Shown: positions 1 through 8,247 of the stretch, in pieces
Layout of the letters: every line of letters begins with the position of its first letter
Numbering within the stretch: the first letter of the stretch is position 1
DNA from: JABWBD01 sp040768665
GTDB taxonomy: Bacteria > Planctomycetota > Planctomycetia > Pirellulales > Thermoguttaceae
NCBI GenBank assembly: GCA_040768665.1
Contig: JAXGMN010000032.1
Coordinates: 62,001 to 126,000, forward strand
Length of the DNA stretch: 64,000 bases
Reading direction: 5' to 3'
Made by a program: the position numbers and the translations under genes
Notes under the pieces: generated by a model
The model's database searches: none
Seen by the model: the letters and a program-made list of their open reading frames with translations, nothing else
What the model was told of the DNA's origin: nothing

Positions 1-85
1 GCCGCTCGCATGCGCAAGTGGTTGTTAGCACTGGTGAGAGGAAGTCAGCTTTTGCCGGCATACAGGCCGGCGGGGTGGAATTCAC

Positions 86-1555
86 ATGAGCGCGCGCTTT
101 GGTTTTCTGAGTCTGTTGGCCGTAAGCCTGTTGGGAGCGGCGGCTTCGGCGACCGACTGCTGCCTGCCTGTCTGTCAGCCGTTCCAGACGTATCGGCTGG
201 TCTATCAGACGGTTTACGAACAGCAGCAGGTCACTGCGTATCGGATCGAACACGAGACGATCTGCGAAGAGCAACAAGTGACGACGTACCGGCCCGTCTG
301 GGAGACGGAAGTCCGAGAGCGGCGGTACCAGGTCGCCCGGCCGGTGACGGAGACGAGCGAGCGGGAAGAGCGCTACACCGTGCAGCGACCGGTCTGGGAA
401 ACCCAGGTCCGGGATTGCAGCTACGAGCGTGTTCGCTACGTGCAGGAGACGGCCGAGCGCGAGGAGCGTTATCACGTGCAGCGGCCCGTCTACGAGACGG
501 AACAGCGCCAGGTGAGCCGCACCGTGCTGAGGCCGGTTACCCAGACCGTGTACCGCAACGAGTGCCAGACGGTCTGCGAACCGGTAACGACGATCCAGAC
601 GCAACTGGTGGACCAGGGGTGCTACGCGCAGCAGACGGTGCTGCGACCGGCGTTCACGCTATTCAAGCACCGGCTGGCCTGGCAACCGGGCCCGTGTGTG
701 ACCGATCCATGCACGGGTGCGACGGCATGCCAGCCCGGTGGCCTGGCGTGGGTGCCCAACCAGAGATATCGGTTGGAAGTGCAGCAAGTATGGCAGCCGA
801 ACGTGGTGGCCGTGCAGACGCCGCAGACGACGTACGTCTCCCGGGTCGTCAATCGGCAGGTGCCGGTTGAGGTGACTTCGTACCAGCAGGAGCAGGTTTG
901 CGAAACGGTGCCGGTGCAGGTTTGCCGCATGGTTACGGAAGAGCACGTGCGGAAGATACCGTATACGGTGTGCCGCCCGGTCCGCGAGGTTGTTGAGCGG
1001 AAGGTGCCCGTGCAAGTGTGCCGCATGGTGACTGAGGAGCACGTTCGCAAGGTGCCGGTAACGACGTGCCGCATGGTGTACGAAGAGCAGGTCGAACAGA
1101 TCCCGGTGAAAGTCTGCCGGATGGAAACGGTCCAGCAGACGGTGCGCGTGCCGCGCGTGGTTGAGAAACGCGTTCCGGTGACGTACTCCCGCTGCGTGCC
1201 GCGCGTGGTGTGCACGCGGGTGCCGATCGATCCATGCGGCGCGACGGTGGTTGCGCCGAGCATCGCATCCGAGTGCTGCACGCCGGCTCCGGTCACCACG
1301 ATCGTGCCGCAGAGTTCGCCTGCGCCGGACAGCGGCTACGCTCGGGCACAGGCGGACGTGCAGCCGACGCCCGCTCAGCCGCGAGAGGAATCGGCGAATG
1401 GGGCGAATGTGCAGCCATCGCTTCCGCCGGAAGAGTCGCGGCCGAAGCCGGTGAATCCGGATCAGCCGGTGCCGCCAAGGCCGGGGGATGGCGGGCAGCC
1501 GAGCGGCGAGAGCCCCTTGTACCCGAGGCCAAGCACGGGCAATCCGCAGACCTGA
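86..1555 (+). CDS. YTV-motif secreted protein
   Basis: A 489-residue secreted protein. Residues 1-22 look like a signal peptide (basic start, Leu/Ala core, ASA-T cleavage region). The rest is low-complexity and periodic: an N-terminal half with repeated Tyr/Glu/Arg/Val segments (for example RPVWETEVRERRY and RPVWETQVRD), then a Cys-containing half with repeats of the form PVxVCRMVTEEHVRKxPxTxCR at about residues 270-380, and a Pro-rich tail. Repeated Y/V-T-V motifs of this kind are typical of planctomycete YTV proteins, which have been linked to the cell envelope; that localisation is family knowledge, not visible here. ATG start with GGGTGGA upstream. It stands alone and is followed by a strong intrinsic terminator. 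Confidence 0.85.
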   Translation: MSARFGFLSLLAVSLLGAAASATDCCLPVCQPFQTYRLVYQTVYEQQQVTAYRIEHETICEEQQVTTYRPVWETEVRERRYQVARPVTETSEREERYTVQRPVWETQVRDCSYERVRYVQETAEREERYHVQRPVYETEQRQVSRTVLRPVTQTVYRNECQTVCEPVTTIQTQLVDQGCYAQQTVLRPAFTLFKHRLAWQPGPCVTDPCTGATACQPGGLAWVPNQRYRLEVQQVWQPNVVAVQTPQTTYVSRVVNRQVPVEVTSYQQEQVCETVPVQVCRMVTEEHVRKIPYTVCRPVREVVERKVPVQVCRMVTEEHVRKVPVTTCRMVYEEQVEQIPVKVCRMETVQQTVRVPRVVEKRVPVTYSRCVPRVVCTRVPIDPCGATVVAPSIASECCTPAPVTTIVPQSSPAPDSGYARAQADVQPTPAQPREESANGANVQPSLPPEESRPKPVNPDQPVPPRPGDGGQPSGESPLYPRPSTGNPQT

Positions 1556-1584
1556 AAGATACCAGTTCGACCGAACCAGCGCCC

Positions 1585-1623
1585 GGGGTGCAGGCCATTC
1601 GTGGCCTGCACCCCGATTTTTTT
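1585..1623 (+). terminator. Rho-independent terminator after the YTV gene
   Basis: A perfect 12-bp stem (GGGGTGCAGGCC / GGCCTGCACCCC) with a 6-base loop is followed by GA and a run of seven T. It lies 30 bases after the YTV stop codon and before the next gene on the same strand. Confidence 0.9.
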
Positions 1624-1663
1624 CACTTCGGCGTAGAACGGGAACGGCGTAAGAGGTACAACG

Positions 1664-1969
1664 ATGGCGGAACAACCAACCGGTCTTTCTTTACGGGATG
1701 ACCAGACGCTGGTAATCGACTGGAGCGACGGGCTGCGACGGGTCTACGACGTCCGCGAGTTGCGCGGGCACTGTCCCTGTGCCACGTGTAATACCGAACG
1801 GTCGCGCGCCGGGAGCGAAACCGCACCGCTCGGTCTTGGGCAAAAAATCACCGTCCAGGAGATGACGCCCGTGGGCAATTATGCGTACAACATCCATTTC
1901 AGCGACGGTCACACGACGGGGATCTATCCGTTGGATTTTCTTCGCAGCCTGGGAAAGGAAGAAACATGA
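1664..1969 (+). CDS. DUF971 domain protein
   Basis: A 101-residue protein of the DUF971 type, related to the N-terminal domain of gamma-butyrobetaine hydroxylase. Visible family features are the early IDWSDG strand, the LRGHCPCATCN segment with three Cys that could bind metal, and the C-terminal YAYNIHFSDGHTTGIYPLDFLR. Length fits a stand-alone DUF971 protein. Its stop overlaps the start of the next gene by four bases (ATGA), so the two are probably translationally coupled. The exact reaction is unknown; stand-alone members are often suggested to act in Fe-S or cofactor metabolism. Confidence 0.85.
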   Translation: MAEQPTGLSLRDDQTLVIDWSDGLRRVYDVRELRGHCPCATCNTERSRAGSETAPLGLGQKITVQEMTPVGNYAYNIHFSDGHTTGIYPLDFLRSLGKEET

Positions 1970-3141
1970 ACGGGCGGCAACGGATCGCGGCGGCCATGCG
2001 GCACGAACCGGTCGACCGTGTGCCGGTTATGTGCCAACTGGCGATCGGGCACTACCTGCTCAACACCGACGTTCGCCCGGTCGATCTGTGGTTTACCAGC
2101 GAGGGGTTCGCGCGGGCACTGTTGACTCTGGCGCGGCGTTATCGCTTCGATGGCATCCTCATCAACCTGCTCGGCACCGAGCCCGACTGGATGCGGCACG
2201 TCGAGGAAATTGAGACGGCCGAAGACGGCAGCCAGACCGTCTACTTCGGCAACGGAGATACGGCCCGATGCCCGGCCGACGACAACGTGCACCACTTTCC
2301 CGCGGGCGGGCGACGCAAACCAACTCTCGACGACGTGGACCCGGAGAAGGTCTACTACGATGATCCCCACGGCCTCGGCGGACTGAAGTACCCGTTTTAC
2401 TTCGGACTGGACCCCTATGCGCCGGACAAGACCGACTACTGGCCCGACTACCTTTTCCGCATGATCGACCTGGTCCGCCGCGAGGCCGAAGACCTGTCGG
2501 TGCACGGAGAGATCTTCTCGCCGTGGACGCAGTTGCTGGAGCTGTTCGGGTATGAAAACGCGTTGATGTACCTGCTGGAGGCGCCGGACCAATGCCGGGC
2601 GATCCTGGCGGCGTACACGGAGGGTGCGACGGACCTGGGTGCGCGGCAGGCCCGCCGCGGAGTCGACGCCGTGTTGATCTCCTCGGCTTTCGCAGGCGGC
2701 GGATTCATCTCGCCGCGGCAATACGAGCAGTTTGTTTTGCCCTACGAGACAGAGGTCGTGCGGGCGATCAAGCGGGAAGGCGTGCCTGTCTATACGCATA
2801 CTTGCGGCGAGATCGGCGACCGGCTGGAGTTGATGGCCGCCACGGGCATTGACGGAATCGATACGCTCGACCCGCCGCCGCTGGGGAGCGTCGATCTCGA
2901 GGACGCAAAACGGCGCGTCGGCGACCGACTTTTCTTCAAAGGCAATATCGACGCGGTGAATACGCTGCTCACCAAGCACCGGGAGGAGGTTCGGCAGGAC
3001 GCGCTTTGGCGTTTGAAGGTCGGCAGCCCGCGAAGCGGCTACATTCTCTCAAGCGCCTGTTCGGTATCTCCCCGGGTCCCGCCGGAGAATCTGTCGGTTC
3101 TGGTCGAGGCGAGTGAGGCGTTCGGTGAGCCGCCGATGTGA
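1966..3141 (+). CDS. uroporphyrinogen decarboxylase family protein
   Basis: A 391-residue cytosolic protein of the URO-D superfamily (TIM barrel). The N-terminal RIAAAMRHEPVDRVPVM motif is the usual opening of the methyltransferase-like URO-D proteins, and the later segments HTCGEIGDRLELMAATGID and GNIDAVNTLL match the conserved substrate/cofactor-site regions of that group. The lack of a haem gene cluster and the divergence from HemE suggest a corrinoid or methyl-transfer-type homologue rather than true haem synthesis; this is inference. Start overlaps the DUF971 stop (ATGA). Confidence 0.85.
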   Translation: MNGRQRIAAAMRHEPVDRVPVMCQLAIGHYLLNTDVRPVDLWFTSEGFARALLTLARRYRFDGILINLLGTEPDWMRHVEEIETAEDGSQTVYFGNGDTARCPADDNVHHFPAGGRRKPTLDDVDPEKVYYDDPHGLGGLKYPFYFGLDPYAPDKTDYWPDYLFRMIDLVRREAEDLSVHGEIFSPWTQLLELFGYENALMYLLEAPDQCRAILAAYTEGATDLGARQARRGVDAVLISSAFAGGGFISPRQYEQFVLPYETEVVRAIKREGVPVYTHTCGEIGDRLELMAATGIDGIDTLDPPPLGSVDLEDAKRRVGDRLFFKGNIDAVNTLLTKHREEVRQDALWRLKVGSPRSGYILSSACSVSPRVPPENLSVLVEASEAFGEPPM

Positions 3142-3852
3142 ATGCAAACCTGGTGGCCGGTTTGAGAGCGAGTTGCAGGTACGTTCGGACGTTTTCCGCC
3201 CCGAGGCCCATGCTGGGGCTCTGCGCGGCTGAATCGCAGTCAAAAGCCTCGACTCCACAGCACGCCTCGCCGTCCTCACGCAAATGCTGGGGCTCTGCGC
3301 GGCTGAAGCGCAGTCAAAAGGTGCTGAACTGCGGCAGTCGATTTGCCATTCCCGCGAAACGGGTTAGGCAAATAGCTGGCGGCAATTTTCTAGTCGATCC
3401 AGAAGGGGATTTGCTCCGCAATTTTTCCGGAGATTTGTGACATTGGGCCCAGATAGGTTTGGAAGGCTCCGACGGGTTCTGATGTTCGGGGGAGTCGTAA
3501 TCTGCGGGAATTGCGGGGGGATTTGGGCGTTTTCTGAGGAGAAGATGCCCCGTTTTCTTTGAAAAAGGCTTGAAAGTGGCTTGACGTTGATCCCCCCGCA
3601 TAGCAAAATTGGAACCGGCGGCAGGCCGTGGCGCTCCCAAGCTGATCTGGGGCAGTAGTGGGTGGGCAGTACGGCTTTGCCAGCCAGGTTTGCGCGTTAG
3701 GACCGCCGACTTGTCGGCTGGTACGATGCCGAACTCCCGCCGAAAGACCGTGGTACCCACCGAGACCGTCACCCCACAGCAACCACGTTTCTGCACCCGT
3801 CTTCGTTGCCAAAGGCGATTCGTGCAGGGTGGGACCAACCGAGGAAGAAACG
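3142..3852. other. gene-poor spacer with a short direct repeat
   Basis: No convincing gene is seen in 711 bases. A direct repeat of about 35 bases (TGCTGGGGCTCTGCGCGGCTGAA-type core, ending CGCAGTCAAAAG) occurs at about 3210 and 3286. A small hairpin GCCGAC-TT-GTCGGC lies near 3706. Otherwise nothing recognised. Confidence 0.5.
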
Positions 3853-5010
3853 ATGAATCCACCTAAGACAATGTCGGTCGAAGAGCTGCAGGTGATCAGT
3901 CGGTTTGACAGTGTCCGCCGTCTCCTGCTGAGCCAGCAGTACGCTCACCATCTCGAGAAGCCGTTGGCTTACTGGGCTCTGCCAACCGACCGCCGACTGC
4001 CGTTGGCGCTTCTGGGGCGAACGCTGGGCGAGCTGTTGAACACTCCTTTTTCCGAGCTCGCAGCGACACCTGGAATTGGACAGAAGAAGATCCGGTCGTT
4101 TGTTACCCTGCTGTCTCGTGTGGCCAACACCGACCCCTCGGAACTGCCGATCGAGTTGAGTCCTTTGCCGGAGAACGGAAAGAAGATCTCGGAGGGACCG
4201 CTTGCGACCGGGTTCGATCCGGCGAGCGTATCCGAGGTGGTGTGGAGCCAATGGCGGGCCTGCGTGATCCGCCACGGGCTGGGCAAGGAGGTGCTCGGCC
4301 GTTTTGCCCCAAGCCTGCAGGGTCTGACGCGGGTGATCTGGAACACGCCTCTGGAAGCCTATACCGGTCTTTCCCTGGACGCGATTCGCGGGATGAAGAC
4401 CCACGGGGAAAAACGCGTCCAGGCGATCCTGGAGGTGTTTTACAGCGTGTACACGATCGTATGCAACATGGGGCGGGTGGAACACCTCGTTACGCGAATC
4501 CTTCCGCGGAAGATCGACAAGGTGGACACGTGGACGGGCCGGATGTTGCAGGTGCCGGGCATCCCGAGCAGCCAGGACCTGTACGACAATTTCGTGGGGC
4601 CGCTGATCGAGCAGATTCAGACCGACGCGACGCATCAGGTCGCGACGCTGGCGGAAAACCGGTTGGGGATTCACGGCCCGATCACCAGCGTCCGGCAGGC
4701 GGCCCGCTCCATGGGGCTCACGCGGGCCCGGGTGTACCAGTTGCTCAACGAGATCAACGACATCATGAACGTTCGCTGGCCGATGGGCCGGCACCTGGTC
4801 TACGAGCTTCGCGACAAGTTCCAGATGGAGGCGTCGGGCGCGGCAACGCCGCCGGATCTGACCCAGTTCCTGGCTGCCGTCGAGCTGTTCTATCCCGGAA
4901 GCCGCCGGGGCGCTGCGGGGCCCCTGGAGTTCGTTCGCAACGCAACCGGGCAAGATGAGGGAAGCGAAGAAGACTGGCCTGAGGAAGCGGAGTCGGTGGC
5001 GAGCGCGTAG
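3853..5010 (+). CDS. HhH/HTH-containing protein of unknown function
   Basis: A 385-residue protein that I do not recognise as a named family. I chose the ATG at 3853 because GAGGAAG sits just upstream. Near residues 55-85 the sequence ELAATPGIGQKKIRSFV looks like a helix-hairpin-helix as in the RNA polymerase alpha C-terminal domain. Around residues 280-310 the segment SVRQAARSMGLTRARVYQLL resembles a sigma-region-4-type helix-turn-helix. Both suggest nucleic-acid binding and possibly transcription control. No membrane segment or signal is visible. It is flanked by spacer and by a palindromic repeat, with no obvious operon partner. Confidence 0.65.
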   Translation: MNPPKTMSVEELQVISRFDSVRRLLLSQQYAHHLEKPLAYWALPTDRRLPLALLGRTLGELLNTPFSELAATPGIGQKKIRSFVTLLSRVANTDPSELPIELSPLPENGKKISEGPLATGFDPASVSEVVWSQWRACVIRHGLGKEVLGRFAPSLQGLTRVIWNTPLEAYTGLSLDAIRGMKTHGEKRVQAILEVFYSVYTIVCNMGRVEHLVTRILPRKIDKVDTWTGRMLQVPGIPSSQDLYDNFVGPLIEQIQTDATHQVATLAENRLGIHGPITSVRQAARSMGLTRARVYQLLNEINDIMNVRWPMGRHLVYELRDKFQMEASGAATPPDLTQFLAAVELFYPGSRRGAAGPLEFVRNATGQDEGSEEDWPEEAESVASA

Positions 5011-5021
5011 CTCGGAGCCTG

Positions 5022-5105
5022 TCCCAAAACCGTTGGGGACTGGCTCATTTTGCAGAGTCTTCGGAGCAAAATGTGCCTGTCCCCTTCTCCCCGGCGGTTT
5101 TGGGA
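5022..5105. repeat. GGGGAC-type palindromic element
   Basis: An 84-bp imperfect palindrome with an outer stem TCCCAAAACCG / CGGTTTTGGGA, then GGGGACTGGCTCATTTTGC against GCAAAATGTGCCTGTCCCC. The two arms keep a T-T mismatch (ACTGG versus CCTGT). It lies between two convergent genes. See the repeats at 11126, 11289, 11394, 27102 and 44452. Confidence 0.8.
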
Positions 5106-5112
5106 GGCGCTC

Positions 5113-8100
5113 TCAGAGCGTCTCTCGCAGCCAGGCGATCAGGTCGACCACGTCCTGCGGAGTAACCTGCCGATCGAGATCTTCCGGCATCATGGAGATT
5201 GTGGATGCCTCCATTTCATCGATGTCCTTCCGCAGGATCGTTTGCTCGGCGCCCTCTTCCTTGCGGAGCGTGAGGCTTGTGGCGGTCTCCGCCGCGAGGA
5301 CTCCGGTAAAGATGCGGCCGTCCTCGGTCACGACGGTGTAGTTCTGGTAGCCGGCCGTTAGCAGATTGCTCGGATCGAGAACGTCGGAAACGAGCATCTC
5401 GTCGGTCTTGCTCTTGATGACGGAGAGGTCCGGTCCGACGACGTAGCCCGTGTCGCCGACCTTGTGGCACTTGGCGCATTGCTCCTGGTACACGGTTTTG
5501 CCCCGCAGCGGATCGCGGGGAAGGCCGAGAGCTGCCTGGAAACGCGCGAGGATCTGTTGGCGATCTTGTCCCGCGCTGCCGGCGAAAAGCTTCTCCGCTC
5601 GGCGGCGGGTCTCGGGATCGGGATGTTCGAACAATTGGGTGCGACGGTTGGCGTCCAGGGCGGCAGGCTGGATCTGCCGGGCGTCGAGGGCGTCCAGCAG
5701 GCCGGGCAAACGATTGGTCCGACTGAAGACCGCCTCGATGACGGCCGCCTGGAGTTTCGGCGTGTAGACCGGCCATCCGGAGAGAAGACCCTTGCTCACG
5801 TCGGGATGGTCGCAGGATGCGACCGCAGAGACTGCCGCGAGTTGAAGATCGAGCGGTTGCCGCGGATCGAGAAGCTGCTCGGCCACGGGCGCAAGCTCTT
5901 CATACGGCGCGATCGCCAACAGCCGAACCGCCGCCTGGCGCTCGGCGGAGGGTCGAGAGTCGTCCAGCGCCGTGTCCTTGGCGGACGCAACGGCGGCCTT
6001 CATTTCGGGCGAGTCTTGGAGCTTGAGCAGGCCGGCCGCTTGGATCGCCAGGTGGCGAACCTTGTCCGAAGGATGAACGACCAATCGCCGCATCGCGGTT
6101 CGGCCGTTGGTCGACGCGAGCCCCGGCGTCTTGCTTCGCTCCAGACCTTCCACGAGACCTTCGAGGCAGAGCGTTTGGGCCCCGGCCGACTGCTCCTCCC
6201 CGAGCTCTGCGACGGTGGCCAACAGGGAAGCGAGCTCCCGTTGATCCTGGCGCGATGCGATGATGGCTCCCAGGGGGCGGAGGAGATGGTGCGACTCGCC
6301 GGCGTCTTTCCGGCTGAGAATTTCCGCCGTCAGTTCTCCGGCCGACTCGGCGACGGAACTGAGGATGGCCGCCTGCATCCACCGGTGGTCGCCGTCGGTG
6401 ACGGCGAGCTGCGCGAGCGCTGCGGTGGAGCTTGGGTCGTGCCACTCTCCAAGCGTCAAGGCAAGCTGCAGGCGAACCCGAGGATGCCGGTCGGCGACCA
6501 GAGCGGGGACGTGCTCGGCCAGGTCATGACACGCATTGAGCCATGGCTCCGCCAGCGCCAGGGCGTGCATGCGGACGGCGAAATGCGGATCGCGAACCGC
6601 GCGGCTGAGGAGTTCGGGCGTCAGCGAGGAAAGGCCGTCCAGGGTGTAGAGCGCGTGGAGCCGCATCGGCGCCGTTGCGCCCTCGAGGGCCAGGGCTTCG
6701 AGTAGCGCTGCGACGGTCCGGTCCGCCTTTTCGACGAGCAGACGCTGGGCAGTCTGCCTGTGCCATGAGTTGCGGGAAGTCAGCTCGTCGACGAGTTGGG
6801 CACAGGTAAGCTTCGTCAGGTCGACGCGGGGGAGCTCCGCCCGATCGCCGTGGACCACTCGCCAGATTCGCCCTTTGTCGCTGCCCGCGATGATCGACTC
6901 GACGTAGAGCTGCTGGAGAAAACGAGGGATCGCGGAGTAGTCCTCGATAATGTCGCGGTACATATCCACGATGTACAGCGCGCCGTCGGGACCGACCGAG
7001 AGATTGACCGGGCGGAACCACTGTTCATCGGAGAGGAGGAACTCGGTCTGCTCGTCTCTGCGAGGCCGCCGAGCGCTGTAGCCCAGGCCGTCGGGCTCGA
7101 GCAGGCAGCGGTGCACAAGGTTCTGGGCATTGTCGACACTGAAATGATTGCCCTGGTACTGCGGAGGAAAGGCATCTGCGGTGTAGATTGCCGGGCCGCT
7201 TGCCGCCGTGAAGAAGCCGTTGGCGGTTGCCTCCGCGGCACCGTAGAATTTCACCCAGTCCGGATCCTTGCTCCGAGCCAGGCGCCACGGATCGGGTTGG
7301 CTGATCGGAAACACCTGCGCCGGGTGGCCGTACGTCGAGATGTTCACGACGGGGCCGGGGGCGGCGTAATGGGGATTGCGCGCGAGATAGCGGTGGGGCA
7401 GCGGGGCGACGTAAAGGGCGTGCTGCTGATTGGTGACAAGAAAGCGGTCGCCCCATTCGTTGAGCGCCTGGCCGAACCCGCTCGTGCTGCCGGAACAGGG
7501 CTCGATGCGCGTGCCGTCGGGCTTGAAGCGAAAGCAGACCGCGGGAATGCGGACGTCTGCCGGCAGGTGCGGTCCGCGGATCGTTCCGCCGCTCTGGATC
7601 GCCCCGACGGCGTAGATCCAGTTGTCGAGACCCCAGCGGGGATTGTTCACCCGCGACCACATGTCGTAGGTGCCGAAGCCGGAGAAGAGCGTTTCGCGGA
7701 AGTCGGCCGCTCCGTCGCCGTCGCGATCGGCCAGGTAGAGGATGTCGGGCGCGCAGAGGACGATGACGCCGTCGCGTGCCGGCACGACTCCGTAGGCCGG
7801 GGGCAAGCGGTCCGCCCAGACCGTGGCGCGGTCGACGCGGCCGTCGGCGTCGGTATCCTCGAGGAGCTTGACCGTTCCGTACTGGTCGTGCTCGGCCTGC
7901 TTGCGGGCCGCCTCGTTGGCGGGGATACGGCGGACCGCAGTGTCGAGTTGGCCGGTTTTGTTCAGTTCCAGAACGTCGAGATAACCTTCAAGGTTGTAGC
8001 CGTGAATCTCGCAGACGAAGATCCGGCCCTTCGCGTCAAATGCCATCGCCACGGGATCGGCGACGTGCGGCTCGGCGGCGACGAGTTCGACGTGAAAACC

Positions 8101-8247
8101 GTTTTCAACGCGAAAACGTCTCAGGCTCTCTTCGGGCGGCAGCGGTTTGGGAGCATCGTCGGCAAGGCGGACCTGGGCCACGGCACAGCGGATCATGAGG
8201 AGCCCCAACGCAATCCCGGCAAGCGCGCAGCGGCTGGTCATTTTCAT
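5113..8247 (-). CDS. PVC-type propeller/HEAT/cytochrome c protein
   Basis: A 1044-residue secreted protein of the planctomycete membrane-bound dehydrogenase type. Order: signal peptide (ALAGIALGLLMIRCAVAQ), a beta-propeller-like dehydrogenase domain to about residue 450 with features such as EIHGYNLEGYLDVL and VDMYRDIIEDYSAIP, an alpha-helical HEAT-like repeat region to about residue 860, and a C-terminal cytochrome c with the haem motif CAKCH at residues 924-928. The family is inferred to carry out periplasmic redox steps on sugars or other substrates. The ATG at 8247 overlaps the stop of the preceding gene (ATGA), giving a coupled pair with the glycosidase-like protein. Confidence 0.88.
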   Translation of the reverse strand: MKMTSRCALAGIALGLLMIRCAVAQVRLADDAPKPLPPEESLRRFRVENGFHVELVAAEPHVADPVAMAFDAKGRIFVCEIHGYNLEGYLDVLELNKTGQLDTAVRRIPANEAARKQAEHDQYGTVKLLEDTDADGRVDRATVWADRLPPAYGVVPARDGVIVLCAPDILYLADRDGDGAADFRETLFSGFGTYDMWSRVNNPRWGLDNWIYAVGAIQSGGTIRGPHLPADVRIPAVCFRFKPDGTRIEPCSGSTSGFGQALNEWGDRFLVTNQQHALYVAPLPHRYLARNPHYAAPGPVVNISTYGHPAQVFPISQPDPWRLARSKDPDWVKFYGAAEATANGFFTAASGPAIYTADAFPPQYQGNHFSVDNAQNLVHRCLLEPDGLGYSARRPRRDEQTEFLLSDEQWFRPVNLSVGPDGALYIVDMYRDIIEDYSAIPRFLQQLYVESIIAGSDKGRIWRVVHGDRAELPRVDLTKLTCAQLVDELTSRNSWHRQTAQRLLVEKADRTVAALLEALALEGATAPMRLHALYTLDGLSSLTPELLSRAVRDPHFAVRMHALALAEPWLNACHDLAEHVPALVADRHPRVRLQLALTLGEWHDPSSTAALAQLAVTDGDHRWMQAAILSSVAESAGELTAEILSRKDAGESHHLLRPLGAIIASRQDQRELASLLATVAELGEEQSAGAQTLCLEGLVEGLERSKTPGLASTNGRTAMRRLVVHPSDKVRHLAIQAAGLLKLQDSPEMKAAVASAKDTALDDSRPSAERQAAVRLLAIAPYEELAPVAEQLLDPRQPLDLQLAAVSAVASCDHPDVSKGLLSGWPVYTPKLQAAVIEAVFSRTNRLPGLLDALDARQIQPAALDANRRTQLFEHPDPETRRRAEKLFAGSAGQDRQQILARFQAALGLPRDPLRGKTVYQEQCAKCHKVGDTGYVVGPDLSVIKSKTDEMLVSDVLDPSNLLTAGYQNYTVVTEDGRIFTGVLAAETATSLTLRKEEGAEQTILRKDIDEMEASTISMMPEDLDRQVTPQDVVDLIAWLRETL

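Noticed and set aside
5036..5095. GGGGAC palindromes as intrinsic terminators
   Set aside because: The stems are strong but no T-run follows, and several lie upstream rather than downstream of genes.
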